Assembly: GCF_016734765.1 (NCBI RefSeq)
Contig: NZ_JAERQE010000030.1
Coordinates: forward strand, 1 to 64,000
From: Microvirga soli
GTDB taxonomy: Bacteria; Pseudomonadota; Alphaproteobacteria; Rhizobiales; Beijerinckiaceae
Direction: 5' to 3'
Length of the DNA: 64,000 nt
The notes under the pieces were generated by a model. It saw only the letters and a program-made list of their open reading frames with translations, made no database searches and had not been told where the DNA came from. The position numbers and the translations under genes are program-made. Shown here piece by piece: positions 42,982-51,225 of the stretch (position 1 is the stretch's first letter; each line of letters begins with the position of its first letter).

Positions 42982-44052
42982 ATGAGACACAAGACGATGA
43001 TGAATTTAGCTTCTCGCCGCAGCCGGATTATGATGGTCCTGGCAGCCGGTCTGATCTTCGCCGGAAGCGCGGCCGAGGCTCGTGTCGGACGGGGCGGGGG
43101 CAGCTTCGGCTCGCGCGGCTCGCGCACCTACACGCCGCCGCCGGCCACGCGCACGGCGCCCGATGCCGCAGCCCCGATCCAGCGTTCCCAGGTTCCGAAC
43201 CAGGGCCCCAACGTGACCCGTCCGGGCACCCCGGCGCCTAACGTGGCGCAGCCGCGCCGCTTCGGCTTCGGCACGGGCCTGATGGCCGGCCTGTTCGGCG
43301 CCGGCCTGCTCGGCATGCTCATGGGCAACGGCTTCTTCGGCGGCCTCGGTGGTCTGGCATCGATCTTCGGTCTTCTGCTCCAGATCGGCCTTGTGGTCCT
43401 GCTGGTGTCGTTTGCCATGAAGTGGTTCCGCCGGCGTCAGGAGCCGTCCTATGCCGGTCAGGGTCAGGGCTATGCCCGCACTATGGGCGGCAGCGTGCCC
43501 CCGACAGGCGGACAGCCCATGGGAGGCGGCTTGAGCGGTGGTCTTGGTGGTGGAGGCCTCGGTGGGCTGGGCGCAGGCCTCGGCGGCGCGATGGGCGGCC
43601 TCGGTGGCCGGTCCCAGCAGACGCAGGCTCGTCCAGGCGTACGGGATGAGATCGGCATCGGCGAACGCGACTACGCGGAGTTCGAGCGCGGTCTCGTCGA
43701 GATGCAGGATGCTTACTCTCGCGAGGACGTCGCCAAGCTCTGGACGCTCGCAACCCCTGAGATGGCGGGCTACATCCAGGAGGAACTGAACGACAACACT
43801 GCCCGTGGCGTCGTGAACAAGCTGTCCAACGTGCGTCTCAACCAAGGTGACCTGTCCGAGGCTTGGCGCGAGGGCGCGACGGATTACGCAACTGTCGCCA
43901 TGCGCTTCGGCATCACCGACGTGATGGTGGATCGTGCTACCGGACGTGTTGTGGAGGGCGATCCGAACAAGGTCGAAGAGGCGACTGAGCTCTGGACCTT
44001 CCGTCGCGATCAGGGCGGCACTTGGAAGATCTCGGCGATCCAGCAGGCCTAA
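42982..44052 (+). CDS. Tim44-like domain membrane protein
   Basis: The 356-aa protein has an N-terminal hydrophobic leader (IMMVLAAGLIFAGSAAEA), a Pro/Thr/Arg-rich linker, two glycine-rich membrane helices (FGFGTGLMAGLFGAGLLGMLMG and IFGLLLQIGLVVLLVSFAMKWF), a low-complexity Gly repeat near residues 175-215 and a C-terminal Tim44/MBA1-like domain (YAEFERGLVEMQDAYSREDVAKLWTLATPEMAGYIQEEL, ATELWTFRRDQGGTWKISAIQQ). The start is uncertain among ATGs at 42970, 42982, 42997 and 43000. Function unknown; a terminator follows. Confidence 0.8.
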   Translation: MRHKTMMNLASRRSRIMMVLAAGLIFAGSAAEARVGRGGGSFGSRGSRTYTPPPATRTAPDAAAPIQRSQVPNQGPNVTRPGTPAPNVAQPRRFGFGTGLMAGLFGAGLLGMLMGNGFFGGLGGLASIFGLLLQIGLVVLLVSFAMKWFRRRQEPSYAGQGQGYARTMGGSVPPTGGQPMGGGLSGGLGGGGLGGLGAGLGGAMGGLGGRSQQTQARPGVRDEIGIGERDYAEFERGLVEMQDAYSREDVAKLWTLATPEMAGYIQEELNDNTARGVVNKLSNVRLNQGDLSEAWREGATDYATVAMRFGITDVMVDRATGRVVEGDPNKVEEATELWTFRRDQGGTWKISAIQQA

Positions 44053-44075
44053 AGTCAGGCTCTATAGCGATACGA

Positions 44076-44106
44076 AAGCGGCCGGTGAAAACCGGCCGCT
44101 TTTTTG
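44076..44106 (+). terminator. Terminator of the Tim44-like gene
   Basis: AGCGGCCGGT-GAAA-ACCGGCCGCT is followed by TTTTTT. A classic strong Rho-independent terminator, with a GAAA loop. Confidence 0.93.
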
Positions 44107-44127
44107 TTTGCATCAGAGAGCGAACGA

Positions 44128-44709
44128 TTACTCGGCGGCCTGACGGCGACCCGCATGCGAGCCCTCGCGCACCTCTTCGATGATCTTGTTCACGAACGCA
44201 TCGAGATCGCCGGGATTGCGGCTGGTGATGAGACCCTGATCGGTCACGACCGTCTCGTCCCGCCATTGTCCGCCGGCATTGATCACGTCGGTCTTGATCG
44301 AATGATAGGACGTGCACTTCCTGCCCTTGATGATGCCGGCCTCGATGAGAAGCCAGGGCGCATGGCAGATCGCCGCGACGGTCTTTCCTGAGGAATAGAA
44401 GGCGCGGATGATCTCGATGGCCTTCGGCTCGACGCGCAGCTTGTCGGGGTTGATCTGCCCGCCGGGCAGCACGAGCGCATCGTAATCCGCCGGGTTCACA
44501 TCCTCGATGTCCTTATCGACGGATATGGTCTTGCCCCAGTCGTTTTCGTCCCAGCCGTAGATCTTGCCGGACTTCATACGCGACTTGGGCGCCGCGACTT
44601 CGACAGTTGCTCCGGCATCCGAGAGCTTCTCCTGCGGCACCATGAGCTCCGACTGCTCGAAGCCGTCCGTCGCCATGATAAGGATCCTGGCCTGCTTGAT
44701 GTCAGGCAT
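44128..44709 (-). CDS. DJ-1/PfpI family (type 1 glutamine amidotransferase-like) protein
   Basis: The 193-aa protein has the PfpI-type fold: ILIMATDGFEQSELMVPQEKL at the N-terminus with the conserved Glu, ALVLPGGQINPDKLR, and the nucleophile elbow VAAICHAPWLLIEAG near residue 115. Members act as deglycase/chaperone-like stress proteins or proteases; the catalytic role of this one is inferred. The ATG 44709 has GGAG upstream. A perfect EcfG-type promoter lies 35 bases upstream, so it probably belongs to the general stress regulon. Confidence 0.88.
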   Translation of the reverse strand: MPDIKQARILIMATDGFEQSELMVPQEKLSDAGATVEVAAPKSRMKSGKIYGWDENDWGKTISVDKDIEDVNPADYDALVLPGGQINPDKLRVEPKAIEIIRAFYSSGKTVAAICHAPWLLIEAGIIKGRKCTSYHSIKTDVINAGGQWRDETVVTDQGLITSRNPGDLDAFVNKIIEEVREGSHAGRRQAAE

Positions 44710-44743
44710 GATGCTTCTCCATTGTTTTCGGGAACTGCTTGGG

Positions 44744-44768
44744 AACGGGCGAGGCGCGGTGAGGTTCC
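44744..44768 (-). promoter_or_regulatory. EcfG-type promoter of the DJ-1/PfpI gene
   Basis: On the minus strand: GGAAC, 16 bases, CGTT. This is a perfect match to the EcfG consensus and lies 35 bases before the start codon. Confidence 0.82.
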
Positions 44769-44783
44769 GCGGGTGCGCTGATC

Positions 44784-44808
44784 GGAACCCCGCTCGCATG
44801 CGCCTGTT
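44784..44808 (+). promoter_or_regulatory. EcfG-type promoter of the proline-rich protein gene
   Basis: GGAAC, 16 bases, TGTT on the plus strand, ending 36 bases before the ATG at 44844. One base off the cGTT -10. It is divergent from the promoter at 44744-44768 in the same 134-base gap. Confidence 0.6.
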
Positions 44809-44843
44809 GACCCTCTGACAGAGGCCAAGTTGAGGAAGACACG

Positions 44844-45065
44844 ATGGTCAATCCAGGACAGCCGACGAACGAGCCGCTGCCCGGCGGAAACATCCCGAGC
44901 GAAGTGCCGCCAGGAACCATTCCTGACGAAGAGCCGGACATCGGCCCCACCGGACCGCGCACGCCCTATCCCGTGAACGATCCAGGGATCAACGATCCGA
45001 AAGGTCCGGGCTCCGAGCCCGATTACCTGCCCGGCAATCCGACGGATCCCGGCACCCGCTATTGA
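44844..45065 (+). CDS. Proline/glycine-rich disordered protein (73 aa)
   Basis: The 73-aa protein is almost wholly Pro, Gly, Asp, Asn and Glu, with repeats of the NPGQP/NDPG/PGNPTDPG type, so it is probably disordered. It starts at ATG 44844 with GAGGAAG upstream. It has no cysteine, signal or membrane segment. The EcfG-type promoter upstream suggests a stress-protectant role; the family is unknown to me. Confidence 0.65.
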   Translation: MVNPGQPTNEPLPGGNIPSEVPPGTIPDEEPDIGPTGPRTPYPVNDPGINDPKGPGSEPDYLPGNPTDPGTRY

Positions 45066-45106
45066 GGGGAGACGATCAACGTGGGCGGGCTTCGGGATGA
45101 GCCCGC

Positions 45107-45841
45107 TCAGATTTCGAGAATGGCGTAAGGCTTGCCGGTGGGCTTCTCGATATGCTTGGCGACATTATAGACCGGCTGTCCGCCGGGCGTGCGGCCCTCG
45201 AAGCGGCCGCGATGGGCATGACCGTGCACGATGGCATTGACCTTGAAGCGGTCGATGGTTTCCGCTAGACGCGATGAGCCGAGGAACGGGTAAATCTCCA
45301 GCGGCTCGCTCTCGATAGTGTCGGTGACGGGCGCATAGTGCAGGATGACCATGGAGCGTTTGGCGCGCACCTGTCGCATGGCATTTTCCAGCCGCAGCGT
45401 CTCGTTCATGGTCTCGTTGACGAACTGCTTCATGGCCGGCTCGCCGAAATAACCCAGCATGCGCCGTCCGAAGCCGCCGGCAAATCCCTTCACGCCGACG
45501 AAGCCCACGCCGTCGATCTCCACCGATTGGCCATCAAGCAGCTTCATGCCCGCATCGCGAAGGATCTGCGACACCTCTTCCTGTGCGCCGCATTCGTAGT
45601 CGTGATTGCCGAGCACGCCTACGACGGGAATCGAGCAGGCCTTCAGGTCCTGAGCCAGAAGCTCCGCTTCTTTCGGTTTGCCGAGATCCGTCAGGTCTCC
45701 GGCGAGCACCAGCACATCCGCCTCGCGGGAGATTTCCCCGAACAGATCCCGATAGGATTCCGCATTGTCTTCACGAACGTGAAGGTCGCCCATGGCTGCG
45801 ACCTTCAGGGTTGCTTGCAAGGGTGTTTGTACGTCACTCAT
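45107..45841 (-). CDS. Metallophosphoesterase
   Basis: The 244-aa protein has the calcineurin-like motifs: AAMGDLHVRE (metal Asp-x-His), LVLAGDLTD (GDxx), VLGNHDYE (GNHD), VILHYAPV and VNAIVHGHAHRG (GHxH). The substrate is unknown. It overlaps the end of the nucleotidyltransferase gene by 8 bases, so the two are almost certainly co-translated. The start may be GTG 45853 instead of ATG 45841. Confidence 0.87.
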   Translation of the reverse strand: MSDVQTPLQATLKVAAMGDLHVREDNAESYRDLFGEISREADVLVLAGDLTDLGKPKEAELLAQDLKACSIPVVGVLGNHDYECGAQEEVSQILRDAGMKLLDGQSVEIDGVGFVGVKGFAGGFGRRMLGYFGEPAMKQFVNETMNETLRLENAMRQVRAKRSMVILHYAPVTDTIESEPLEIYPFLGSSRLAETIDRFKVNAIVHGHAHRGRFEGRTPGGQPVYNVAKHIEKPTGKPYAILEI

Positions 45842-46649
45842 TCCGCCATTCACCTTCGCCGCCTACATCGGCAAAGCCCCATTCCTTCACGTCGATCTCG
45901 TAGTCGATCCGCGAGAACATCCGCCCGCGGCAGACCTTCATCTGCGGCGGAGGAAGGTCGCGTTGCTTGGAGAGCCTGTCGAGAAGTTCGTCCATCACCC
46001 AGCCCGGGACCTTGTCGCGCTCGGACGGGTAGATCCAGCGGAAGTTGAGCAGGTGCATGAGCAGCACCTCCCAATGCACTTCCATGTAGGCGAGCAACCC
46101 ATGCCAGTCGATCTGGTCGTGAGCCTTGAGGATCGTGTGCGCTACGTCGGCGCCGTCATAGCGGTGACGCAGCTGGATGAAGCATTTCGACCAGACGAGT
46201 TCGGTTGGACCGACGATGCGAACGGGAATGCCGAACACCTCGATCTGTCGGGCGTGCTCAAACCACGGATCGCCGATCGGCATCGTGCCGTTCGACGAGG
46301 CGAAGATCACGTCGAAGAAATACTGGCCCTTGAAGACCTTGCCGAGCCAGCGGTCATCCTCGATCTCGATGGAGTAGCCGAGGCTCTTGAAATGCGAGAG
46401 AACCCGCGTGTAGTCGCCGGCCTTGCAGAAGATGTCGAGGTCCTTGGTCGGGCGCGTGATGCCGGTATAGGCCGAGAGCGCATAAGTGCCAGCAAGCAGA
46501 AAGGGCAGCCCAAGCGTGTTCAGTTCCCGCAGAGCCTCTGCATAGAAGGCTTCCGATTCCGGGTATTTCAGGGTCGGTTCCGCCTTCGCGTCCATGATCG
46601 GAACGGACGGATATACGCCTGAGGTGAGATCTGGGTCGTGAACTGCCAT
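45834..46649 (-). CDS. Nucleotidyltransferase-fold protein
   Basis: The 271-aa protein has a Pol beta-like nucleotidyltransferase core: LLAGTYALSAYTGITRPTKDLDIFCK near residues 50-80, with AGT replacing the usual GS and a D-x-D in KDLDIF, then FFDVIFAS with a third Asp. Such folds transfer nucleotides to proteins, tRNA or antibiotics; AbiEii-type toxins are among the relatives. The C-terminal half is helical, without a clear domain. It is paired with a metallophosphoesterase in an overlapping operon. ATG 46649 with AGGG upstream is used. Confidence 0.72.
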   Translation of the reverse strand: MAVHDPDLTSGVYPSVPIMDAKAEPTLKYPESEAFYAEALRELNTLGLPFLLAGTYALSAYTGITRPTKDLDIFCKAGDYTRVLSHFKSLGYSIEIEDDRWLGKVFKGQYFFDVIFASSNGTMPIGDPWFEHARQIEVFGIPVRIVGPTELVWSKCFIQLRHRYDGADVAHTILKAHDQIDWHGLLAYMEVHWEVLLMHLLNFRWIYPSERDKVPGWVMDELLDRLSKQRDLPPPQMKVCRGRMFSRIDYEIDVKEWGFADVGGEGEWRNE

Positions 46650-46691
46650 GGGCCCTATCCGAAGCGCGGCCAAGAATGACCTGCGTTCGAC

Positions 46692-46716
46692 AACCGAATG
46701 GCATTGATGAAGTTCC
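46692..46716 (-). promoter_or_regulatory. Possible EcfG-type promoter of the nucleotidyltransferase operon
   Basis: On the minus strand: GGAAC, 16 bases, GGTT, 43 bases before ATG 46649. One base from the cGTT consensus. Confidence 0.45.
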
Positions 46717-46757
46717 GTTAAAGCTTAAGCTTATCGCCGGGGAGAGGCATCGCCTGT

Positions 46758-48338
46758 TCAGGCGCGCAGCCTCGCCTGCTTGGTGAACTCCTGAGAAGGG
46801 CTCGTGTCCAGGCCGAGCGCTGTCCAGACGTCGAGGGTATTTTGCTCGAACTCGGCGACACGCTGCCGAAGCTCCGCATCATGGGCCTCGCCTTCAAGCG
46901 GCTTGCCGTCCTTCATCAGGCGCTGCCCGGCAGCCGACAGAACAGCCCCGACGAAGCGGACGGTGTCTGCGTCCTTCTCTTGCAAGGAGAGCCACATGAG
47001 CTGAGCCATGCGGTCGGCCGCTATGCCGCCGCCCGTGACCGGCGAGGCGAAATGGCTGAACTTGCGCTCGAAGCGCGAGTGGTTCGCAACGGCCCGGTTG
47101 AAGCGCTCCGTCTGGAGCTTTCGTTCGGCGACGCCTTGCACCGGCAGGCAGGGCTGGCAATTGCCCAAGGCGACGAGGATCGTGAGGGCCTGAACCAGGC
47201 GGTTGAAGCCTGCCTGTTCCAGAGCGGGCTCGGTCATGATCTCGCGCATTGTGCGAGGCCCCTTTTCAAGCGCCGCAATCAGGGGATCGTAGATGCCGCT
47301 GTGCAGTTTGACCGCGTGGCGGAGGCCACGCAGCTCACGCGGGATCTTGCTGCCCTTGGCCGACAGGGCGAAGCGTGTTTCAAGCCATTTCTCGCGCACC
47401 TGCTGGGCGGAGAGGCGGACCGCGCCCTTGACGAAGATGTCGCGGCGAAACTGCTGGTCGACGATGTGGTCGCGCGTCATCTGGCGCAGGGCGGTGTCAT
47501 CGATCCCGGCGAGAAAATCCCTCTGCTCTTTCGTCAGATTGATCTCGTCGAGGTTCTCCAGCGCATTTGCAGGCCCGACCCAGGTCAGCTTTGCCTCCGC
47601 GAGTTCCTGGGCGAGATCGGTGAAGTAGAACGGTTCGGATTGCTGATTCAAATATTCGTGGGCAATATAATTTTGGTTCTGGCCCTTGAGCTTCTCGATG
47701 CGCTTGGCCAGCTTGGGATGGCTCGCGAAGTAGCGCGTGTCGAGTTCACCGAGCTTGTTCGCCACATCGAGGAAGCCCGCGACCCGGGATGAACCGGAGA
47801 GCCGTGATCCTTGCGCCTTCGTATGCTCCAGGAGAAGGCGCCGGAGCGGCATCATGGAGGCCCAGCCCGGCATGGTGTTGTAGGAGATGTACACGAGGCC
47901 GCCGGGCTTGAGCTTCCGGCGGATGAACTCGACGATGGTCTGCCGGTTCTCAGAGGAGATCCAGCTGTAGATTCCATGCAGGCAAACGAAATCGAAATCG
48001 GGCAGGTCGCTGCGGCTCAAGAAATCGGCGAAGCTGTCGTCGTAGAATTGAACATTCGGAAGGCCTCCGGCCTGCGCGAGGCTCTGTGCCCCAACGATGT
48101 GGCCTGGATTGAAATCCGTCGCGTGGAACTGGATGTGCGGGTTTGCAGCCGCCAGGAGGTTGGTCGAGAAACCCTGGCCGCATCCGAGCTCGCAATAAGT
48201 CAGCGACGACGAGCCAAGATCCGGTGCCTGCACCCCCTGCAGCAATGTCAGGAAGCCGAGGAGACTTGGCGTCAGCTCCTGATAGAACCCGTGGGTATAC
48301 TCGACATCGACAACATAACCTGCTGACCAATTCGCCAT
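46758..48338 (-). CDS. SAM-dependent methyltransferase with regulatory domain
   Basis: The 526-aa protein has an N-terminal methyltransferase domain with motif I YCELGCGQGFSTNLLAAANP near residue 50 and VCLHGIYSWIS near 120, then LKPGGLVYISYNTMPGW. After about residue 210 comes a methyltransferase regulatory domain (FYFTDLAQELAEAKLTWVG, IVDQQFRRDIFVKGA), followed by a winged-helix-like C-terminal part (GPRTMREIMTEPAL). Such proteins occur in Alphaproteobacteria, often near surface-polysaccharide or sugar genes; the substrate is unknown. It stands upstream of the nucleotidyltransferase pair on the same strand. Confidence 0.82.
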   Translation of the reverse strand: MANWSAGYVVDVEYTHGFYQELTPSLLGFLTLLQGVQAPDLGSSSLTYCELGCGQGFSTNLLAAANPHIQFHATDFNPGHIVGAQSLAQAGGLPNVQFYDDSFADFLSRSDLPDFDFVCLHGIYSWISSENRQTIVEFIRRKLKPGGLVYISYNTMPGWASMMPLRRLLLEHTKAQGSRLSGSSRVAGFLDVANKLGELDTRYFASHPKLAKRIEKLKGQNQNYIAHEYLNQQSEPFYFTDLAQELAEAKLTWVGPANALENLDEINLTKEQRDFLAGIDDTALRQMTRDHIVDQQFRRDIFVKGAVRLSAQQVREKWLETRFALSAKGSKIPRELRGLRHAVKLHSGIYDPLIAALEKGPRTMREIMTEPALEQAGFNRLVQALTILVALGNCQPCLPVQGVAERKLQTERFNRAVANHSRFERKFSHFASPVTGGGIAADRMAQLMWLSLQEKDADTVRFVGAVLSAAGQRLMKDGKPLEGEAHDAELRQRVAEFEQNTLDVWTALGLDTSPSQEFTKQARLRA

Positions 48339-48467
48339 GACAATATCCCGGTGCCTGAAGATGCTGCGGCACCGGGCCAGGCAAAGAAAAGTTATAAAGT
48401 AACTTATGTCAGGCGGGTGAATTCAGATCAATGTTTTTCCGATGCCCTTGCGGAAGAGTGGTTAAGC

Positions 48468-48845
48468 CTAGTGATCCCCGTGCGAAACACGCGCATCGCG
48501 CGGGCTGTTGAGGATCTCGAGCAGGCTCTGGGCAATGTGCCTCGCCTCGTCATCCTTCAAGCGCAGCAGGAAGGGCGGCATCGCGCCGGCCTGAAGGGCC
48601 ACCACGGCCATTCCATGCTCGTCCATGCCGACATCGATGGTCTGGGAGGTCACGTCCACCAGTTCCTCCGGCATCTCCTCTCCCTCGTCTCCCACGCTTT
48701 CGCCGATCGCGGCGAGGAGTTGGCTCACGGCTCTCACCAGCGAGCGGGCAGCATGGGGATCCATGACCACGGCAGTGGATTGTTCGTCCTTCTGGAAAGC
48801 CAGCTGGATGTTGTCGCCTTCGAGCGTGACGGAAATGCCTGCCAT
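48468..48845 (-). CDS. Conserved-looking hypothetical protein (125 aa)
   Basis: A 125-aa soluble protein starting MAGISVTLEGDNIQLAFQKDE, with no signal or membrane segment. It has HAARSLVRAVSQLLAAIG near the middle and an acidic stretch EGEEMPEEL. The second half, GMAVVALQAGAMPPFLLRLKDDEARHIAQSL, looks like a beta-alpha domain. Codon use matches neighbours and GAGG precedes ATG 48845. I do not recognise a family. Confidence 0.6.
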   Translation of the reverse strand: MAGISVTLEGDNIQLAFQKDEQSTAVVMDPHAARSLVRAVSQLLAAIGESVGDEGEEMPEELVDVTSQTIDVGMDEHGMAVVALQAGAMPPFLLRLKDDEARHIAQSLLEILNSPRDARVSHGDH

Positions 48846-48989
48846 CGATGTCCTCTTCCTTGTCCCACCCATATGGGGCTTCATCGCGGTTGGGGAAAGG
48901 CAAAGGCCTTGTTACGACGGATGCGCCTCGTCCCCAAGGGGAGAAGCGCATCCTGGTAAACCGGCGGTTTTCCTAGGCGAGAAGAGCCG

Positions 48990-49838
48990 TCAGTCGCCGC
49001 TGCCCGAACTTCCGCCGGTCCTGCGGCGGCCGGAGGAGGTTGCGTCGGTCGCAGGCGTTCCGGTGCTGCCGGCTCCAGCGGCTCCTGCGCCCGACATCAT
49101 GGTGCCGCCGATGCCTGCATCGGCCGCCTGCTGGATGCGCAGGTTGTTCTGCACATGGGTAACGCCGGAAACGGACTCCGCGATGTCCTCCGCGTGGCGC
49201 TTCTCGAAGCGGCTGTTGACCGTGCCGGAAAGCGTCACTTCGCGGTTCTCCACCCGCACGTCGATCTCGGAAGCATCGAGATGCGGATCCTCGGTGAGGC
49301 GATCGTTCACGTCCTCTAGGATGCGGGCGTCGGAGCGCTGGTAGCCCTTTGGTCCACGGCCGCGATGCTGGCCGGCCTCGCGCATGTCCCTGTCGCGGCG
49401 GCGCTCGGCGTCGTCATCCCCGAACCAGGACCGCACCTCGTCGCCGGCCCGCTCGAAGAAGCCGCGTTCCTCATTGTAGTCGCGCGAGCCGCGGCCGAAG
49501 CTCTCGGATCCGGAGCGGTCGCGTCCATAACGGTCCTGTCCCAGCCGGTCCGGATCGTGCCGCCGGTCCGTGTCGAAGAGGGGGCGTCCCTGGCCGCGCT
49601 CCTCGCCGACCACGTCATGCCAGTCGAGGGCCGAGCCGCCCGTGCCGTAGCCGGCCGAATCCCCGAAATCGCGCTCGCGGCTGCGGCCATAGCCTTCGTC
49701 CGAGCGGCGGCCGGAGCCGGTGTTGCGGTCGTAGCCGGCACTGCGGTTGCCGAAGCCGCGGCGGGCGATGTAGCCGTCGTCCTCGCGGTCGCCCCAGCCG
49801 GAATCCTGATTGCCGTAGCGGTTGCGATCATTGGCCAT
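48990..49838 (-). CDS. BON domain stress protein
   Basis: The 282-aa protein has a long, Arg/Gly/Asp/Tyr-rich low-complexity N-terminal half (YDRNTGSGRRSDEGYGRSR type), an SWFGDDDAERRR motif near residue 140, and a single BON domain near residues 175-240 (ARILEDVNDRLTEDPHLDASEIDVRVENREVTLSGTVNSRFEKRHAEDIAESVSGVTHVQNNL). BON proteins sit in the periplasm or cytoplasm and help against osmotic stress. The C-terminus is Ala/Gly/Thr-rich. A perfect EcfG promoter lies upstream. ATG 49838 has GGAG upstream. Confidence 0.85.
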   Translation of the reverse strand: MANDRNRYGNQDSGWGDREDDGYIARRGFGNRSAGYDRNTGSGRRSDEGYGRSRERDFGDSAGYGTGGSALDWHDVVGEERGQGRPLFDTDRRHDPDRLGQDRYGRDRSGSESFGRGSRDYNEERGFFERAGDEVRSWFGDDDAERRRDRDMREAGQHRGRGPKGYQRSDARILEDVNDRLTEDPHLDASEIDVRVENREVTLSGTVNSRFEKRHAEDIAESVSGVTHVQNNLRIQQAADAGIGGTMMSGAGAAGAGSTGTPATDATSSGRRRTGGSSGSGD

Positions 49839-49896
49839 GATTGCGCTCCTCCTTGCTCTCATCCGGGTCTGTTGGAAGACCCGCTCTCGCGCAACC

Positions 49897-49921
49897 AACG
49901 TAAGGCGTGGACGTCTGTTCC
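49897..49921 (-). promoter_or_regulatory. EcfG promoter of the BON-domain gene
   Basis: On the minus strand: GGAAC, 16 bases, CGTT, a perfect EcfG consensus 59 bases upstream of the start. Confidence 0.85.
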
Positions 49922-50028
49922 TGGCCGCCGGAGGGGCTTGCGGGGCCTGTTTTTGCCGCTCCGCTTGAACGGTCCTGGAGCCCTCGCATTGAGAGGGTGG
50001 ATATCTTCAACGGTAATCGAGGAAGACG

Positions 50029-50283
50029 ATGGCGGATCTGTCCGGATTGAGCGACGAGGCGCTGGCGGTGTTCGCCTTCGCGGCCTACCACCAGCTTTCG
50101 AGCGGTCAGATGGTACGCAGCGTGGTGCAGAAGGACGGATCCGGCCACAAGGCGAGCGATGTCGCCGTGGAGGAGCTCACGGGCCGGGGGCTGATCGAGG
50201 CCGACGGAGCTGAGATCCGGTTCACGTCGCAGGGCGAGGAGGCCCTGCAGGGGGTGATCGCCGGCATCCGGGGCAGTGGCTAA
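50029..50283 (+). CDS. Small hypothetical protein (84 aa), possible winged helix
   Basis: The 84-aa product starts MADLSGLSDEALAVFAFAAYHQ and continues with VAVEELTGRGLIEADGAEIRFTSQGEEALQGV, a pattern like a winged-helix turn and wing. GAGGAAG precedes the ATG. It follows the BON gene divergently, without a clear EcfG site in between on this strand. Function unknown. Confidence 0.6.
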   Translation: MADLSGLSDEALAVFAFAAYHQLSSGQMVRSVVQKDGSGHKASDVAVEELTGRGLIEADGAEIRFTSQGEEALQGVIAGIRGSG

Positions 50284-50517
50284 AAGCCCGGCTGGCCAAG
50301 CATTCACCGAAGAGCGCCGAGGGGATGGGCCCTGGGCTTTGCCTTGCATTTGCCCCATCCGTACCCTACGTAGTTCTGATCGACATTTGGCCGGACGACT
50401 GGGCTTCCCGCTTTGGCACTGCCGGGCGCACGTTCCTTCTCTACCATCTATCGACTAACGGATGTCTGGTTTTAAGCTCACATCCACGTGCAAACGACAG
50501 TGAAAAGGGAATTCCCC

Positions 50518-50727
50518 ATGGAACAGGGAACCGTGAAGTGGTACAATGAAACCAAGGGTTATGGTTTCATCCAGCCCGACAACGGCGGCAAGGACGTGTT
50601 CGTTCACGCTACGGCGCTCGAGCGTGCCGGCATGCGCGGCTTGCAGGAAGGCCAGAAGATCTCCTATGAGCTTCAGACCGACCAGCGCACCGGCCGCGCT
50701 TCTGCAGTGAACCTGCAGAACGCCTAA
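50518..50727 (+). CDS. Cold-shock domain protein (CspA family)
   Basis: The 69-aa protein has the CspA fold: GTVKWYNETKGYGFIQPD with RNP1 (KGYGFI) and DVFVHA (RNP2), then the C-terminal RTGRASAVNLQ. It binds single-stranded RNA. ATG 50518 is used; the frame starts further up at 50488. The 234 bases upstream back to 50284 contain no gene and probably include a long 5' leader, as in many csp genes. The following gene is infA. Confidence 0.95.
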   Translation: MEQGTVKWYNETKGYGFIQPDNGGKDVFVHATALERAGMRGLQEGQKISYELQTDQRTGRASAVNLQNA

Positions 50728-50739
50728 GGTTTCAGGCCG

Positions 50740-50765
50740 GAGGACGTACCACGGTACGTCCTCTT
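50740..50765 (+). terminator. Hairpin after csp
   Basis: GAGGACGTACC / GGTACGTCCTC, perfect 11-bp arms with a 2-base loop, 13 bases after the csp stop. T run weak (TTG), so termination is uncertain. Confidence 0.55.
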
Positions 50766-50772
50766 GCATATG

Positions 50773-50801
50773 AGCCGTTCCGGGTAAGGGGCGGCTTTTT
50801 T
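50773..50801 (+). terminator. Terminator before infA
   Basis: AGCCGTTCC-GGGTAA-GGGGCGGCT is followed by six T. This U-rich hairpin fits a terminator for csp, 21 bases before the infA start, so infA needs its own promoter or read-through. Confidence 0.7.
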
Positions 50802-50821
50802 GTTATGAGGAAAGGCTTTGT

Positions 50822-51103
50822 ATGGCCAAGGAAGAACTGATCACCTTTGAAGGACTCGTAACCGAAATTCTGCCCGATGCGCGCTACCGCGTGCAGCTCG
50901 ACAACGGGCACGAGGTCATCGCGTACACGGCCGGCAAGATGAAGAAGAACCGCATCAAGACCCTCGCCGGCGACCGCGTGACCGTCGAGATGTCGCCCTA
51001 CGACCTCGAGAAGGGCCGCCTCATCTTCCGTCACAAGGATTCGGGTGCCTCTTCCGGTCCGCGTCCGCCGCAGCGCGGCAACCAGCAGTTCCGGCGTCGC
51101 TAA
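50822..51103 (+). CDS. infA: Translation initiation factor IF-1
   Basis: IF-1 binds the 30S A site during initiation. The 93-aa product has the OB-fold pattern [63 protein letters not shown]. It has about 20 extra C-terminal residues ([16 protein letters not shown]), rich in Arg and Pro, compared with the usual 72. A palindromic repeat begins at the last base of its stop codon. Another infA copy elsewhere in the genome cannot be excluded. Confidence 0.93.
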   Translation: MAKEELITFEGLVTEILPDARYRVQLDNGHEVIAYTAGKMKKNRIKTLAGDRVTVEMSPYDLEKGRLIFRHKDSGASSGPRPPQRGNQQFRRR

Positions 51104-51175
51104 AGCATCGGACCCAAAAGTGGATCTGCACTTTTGGGATTGATCCGATGCTTCCTCGATCAACGAGAGCATCGT
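51103..51175. repeat. Composite palindrome of the CCCAAAAGTGG family, copy 2
   Basis: AAGCATCGGACCCAAAAGTGG and its partner CACTTTTGGG...CCGATGCTT occupy 51103-51153, followed by a remnant of the second hairpin, GAGAGCATCGT. It begins at the last base of the infA stop codon. Confidence 0.8.
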
Positions 51176-51225
51176 GAGGCGCCCCTTTCGGAGCGCCTGT
51201 TGAGGGAAAGCTCCCTGAGAACGGA

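Noticed and set aside
46758-48338. Large methyltransferase as part of a restriction-modification system
   Set aside because: It has no target-recognition domain and no DPPY or NPPF motif, and no restriction gene is adjacent. The regulatory-domain type fits better.
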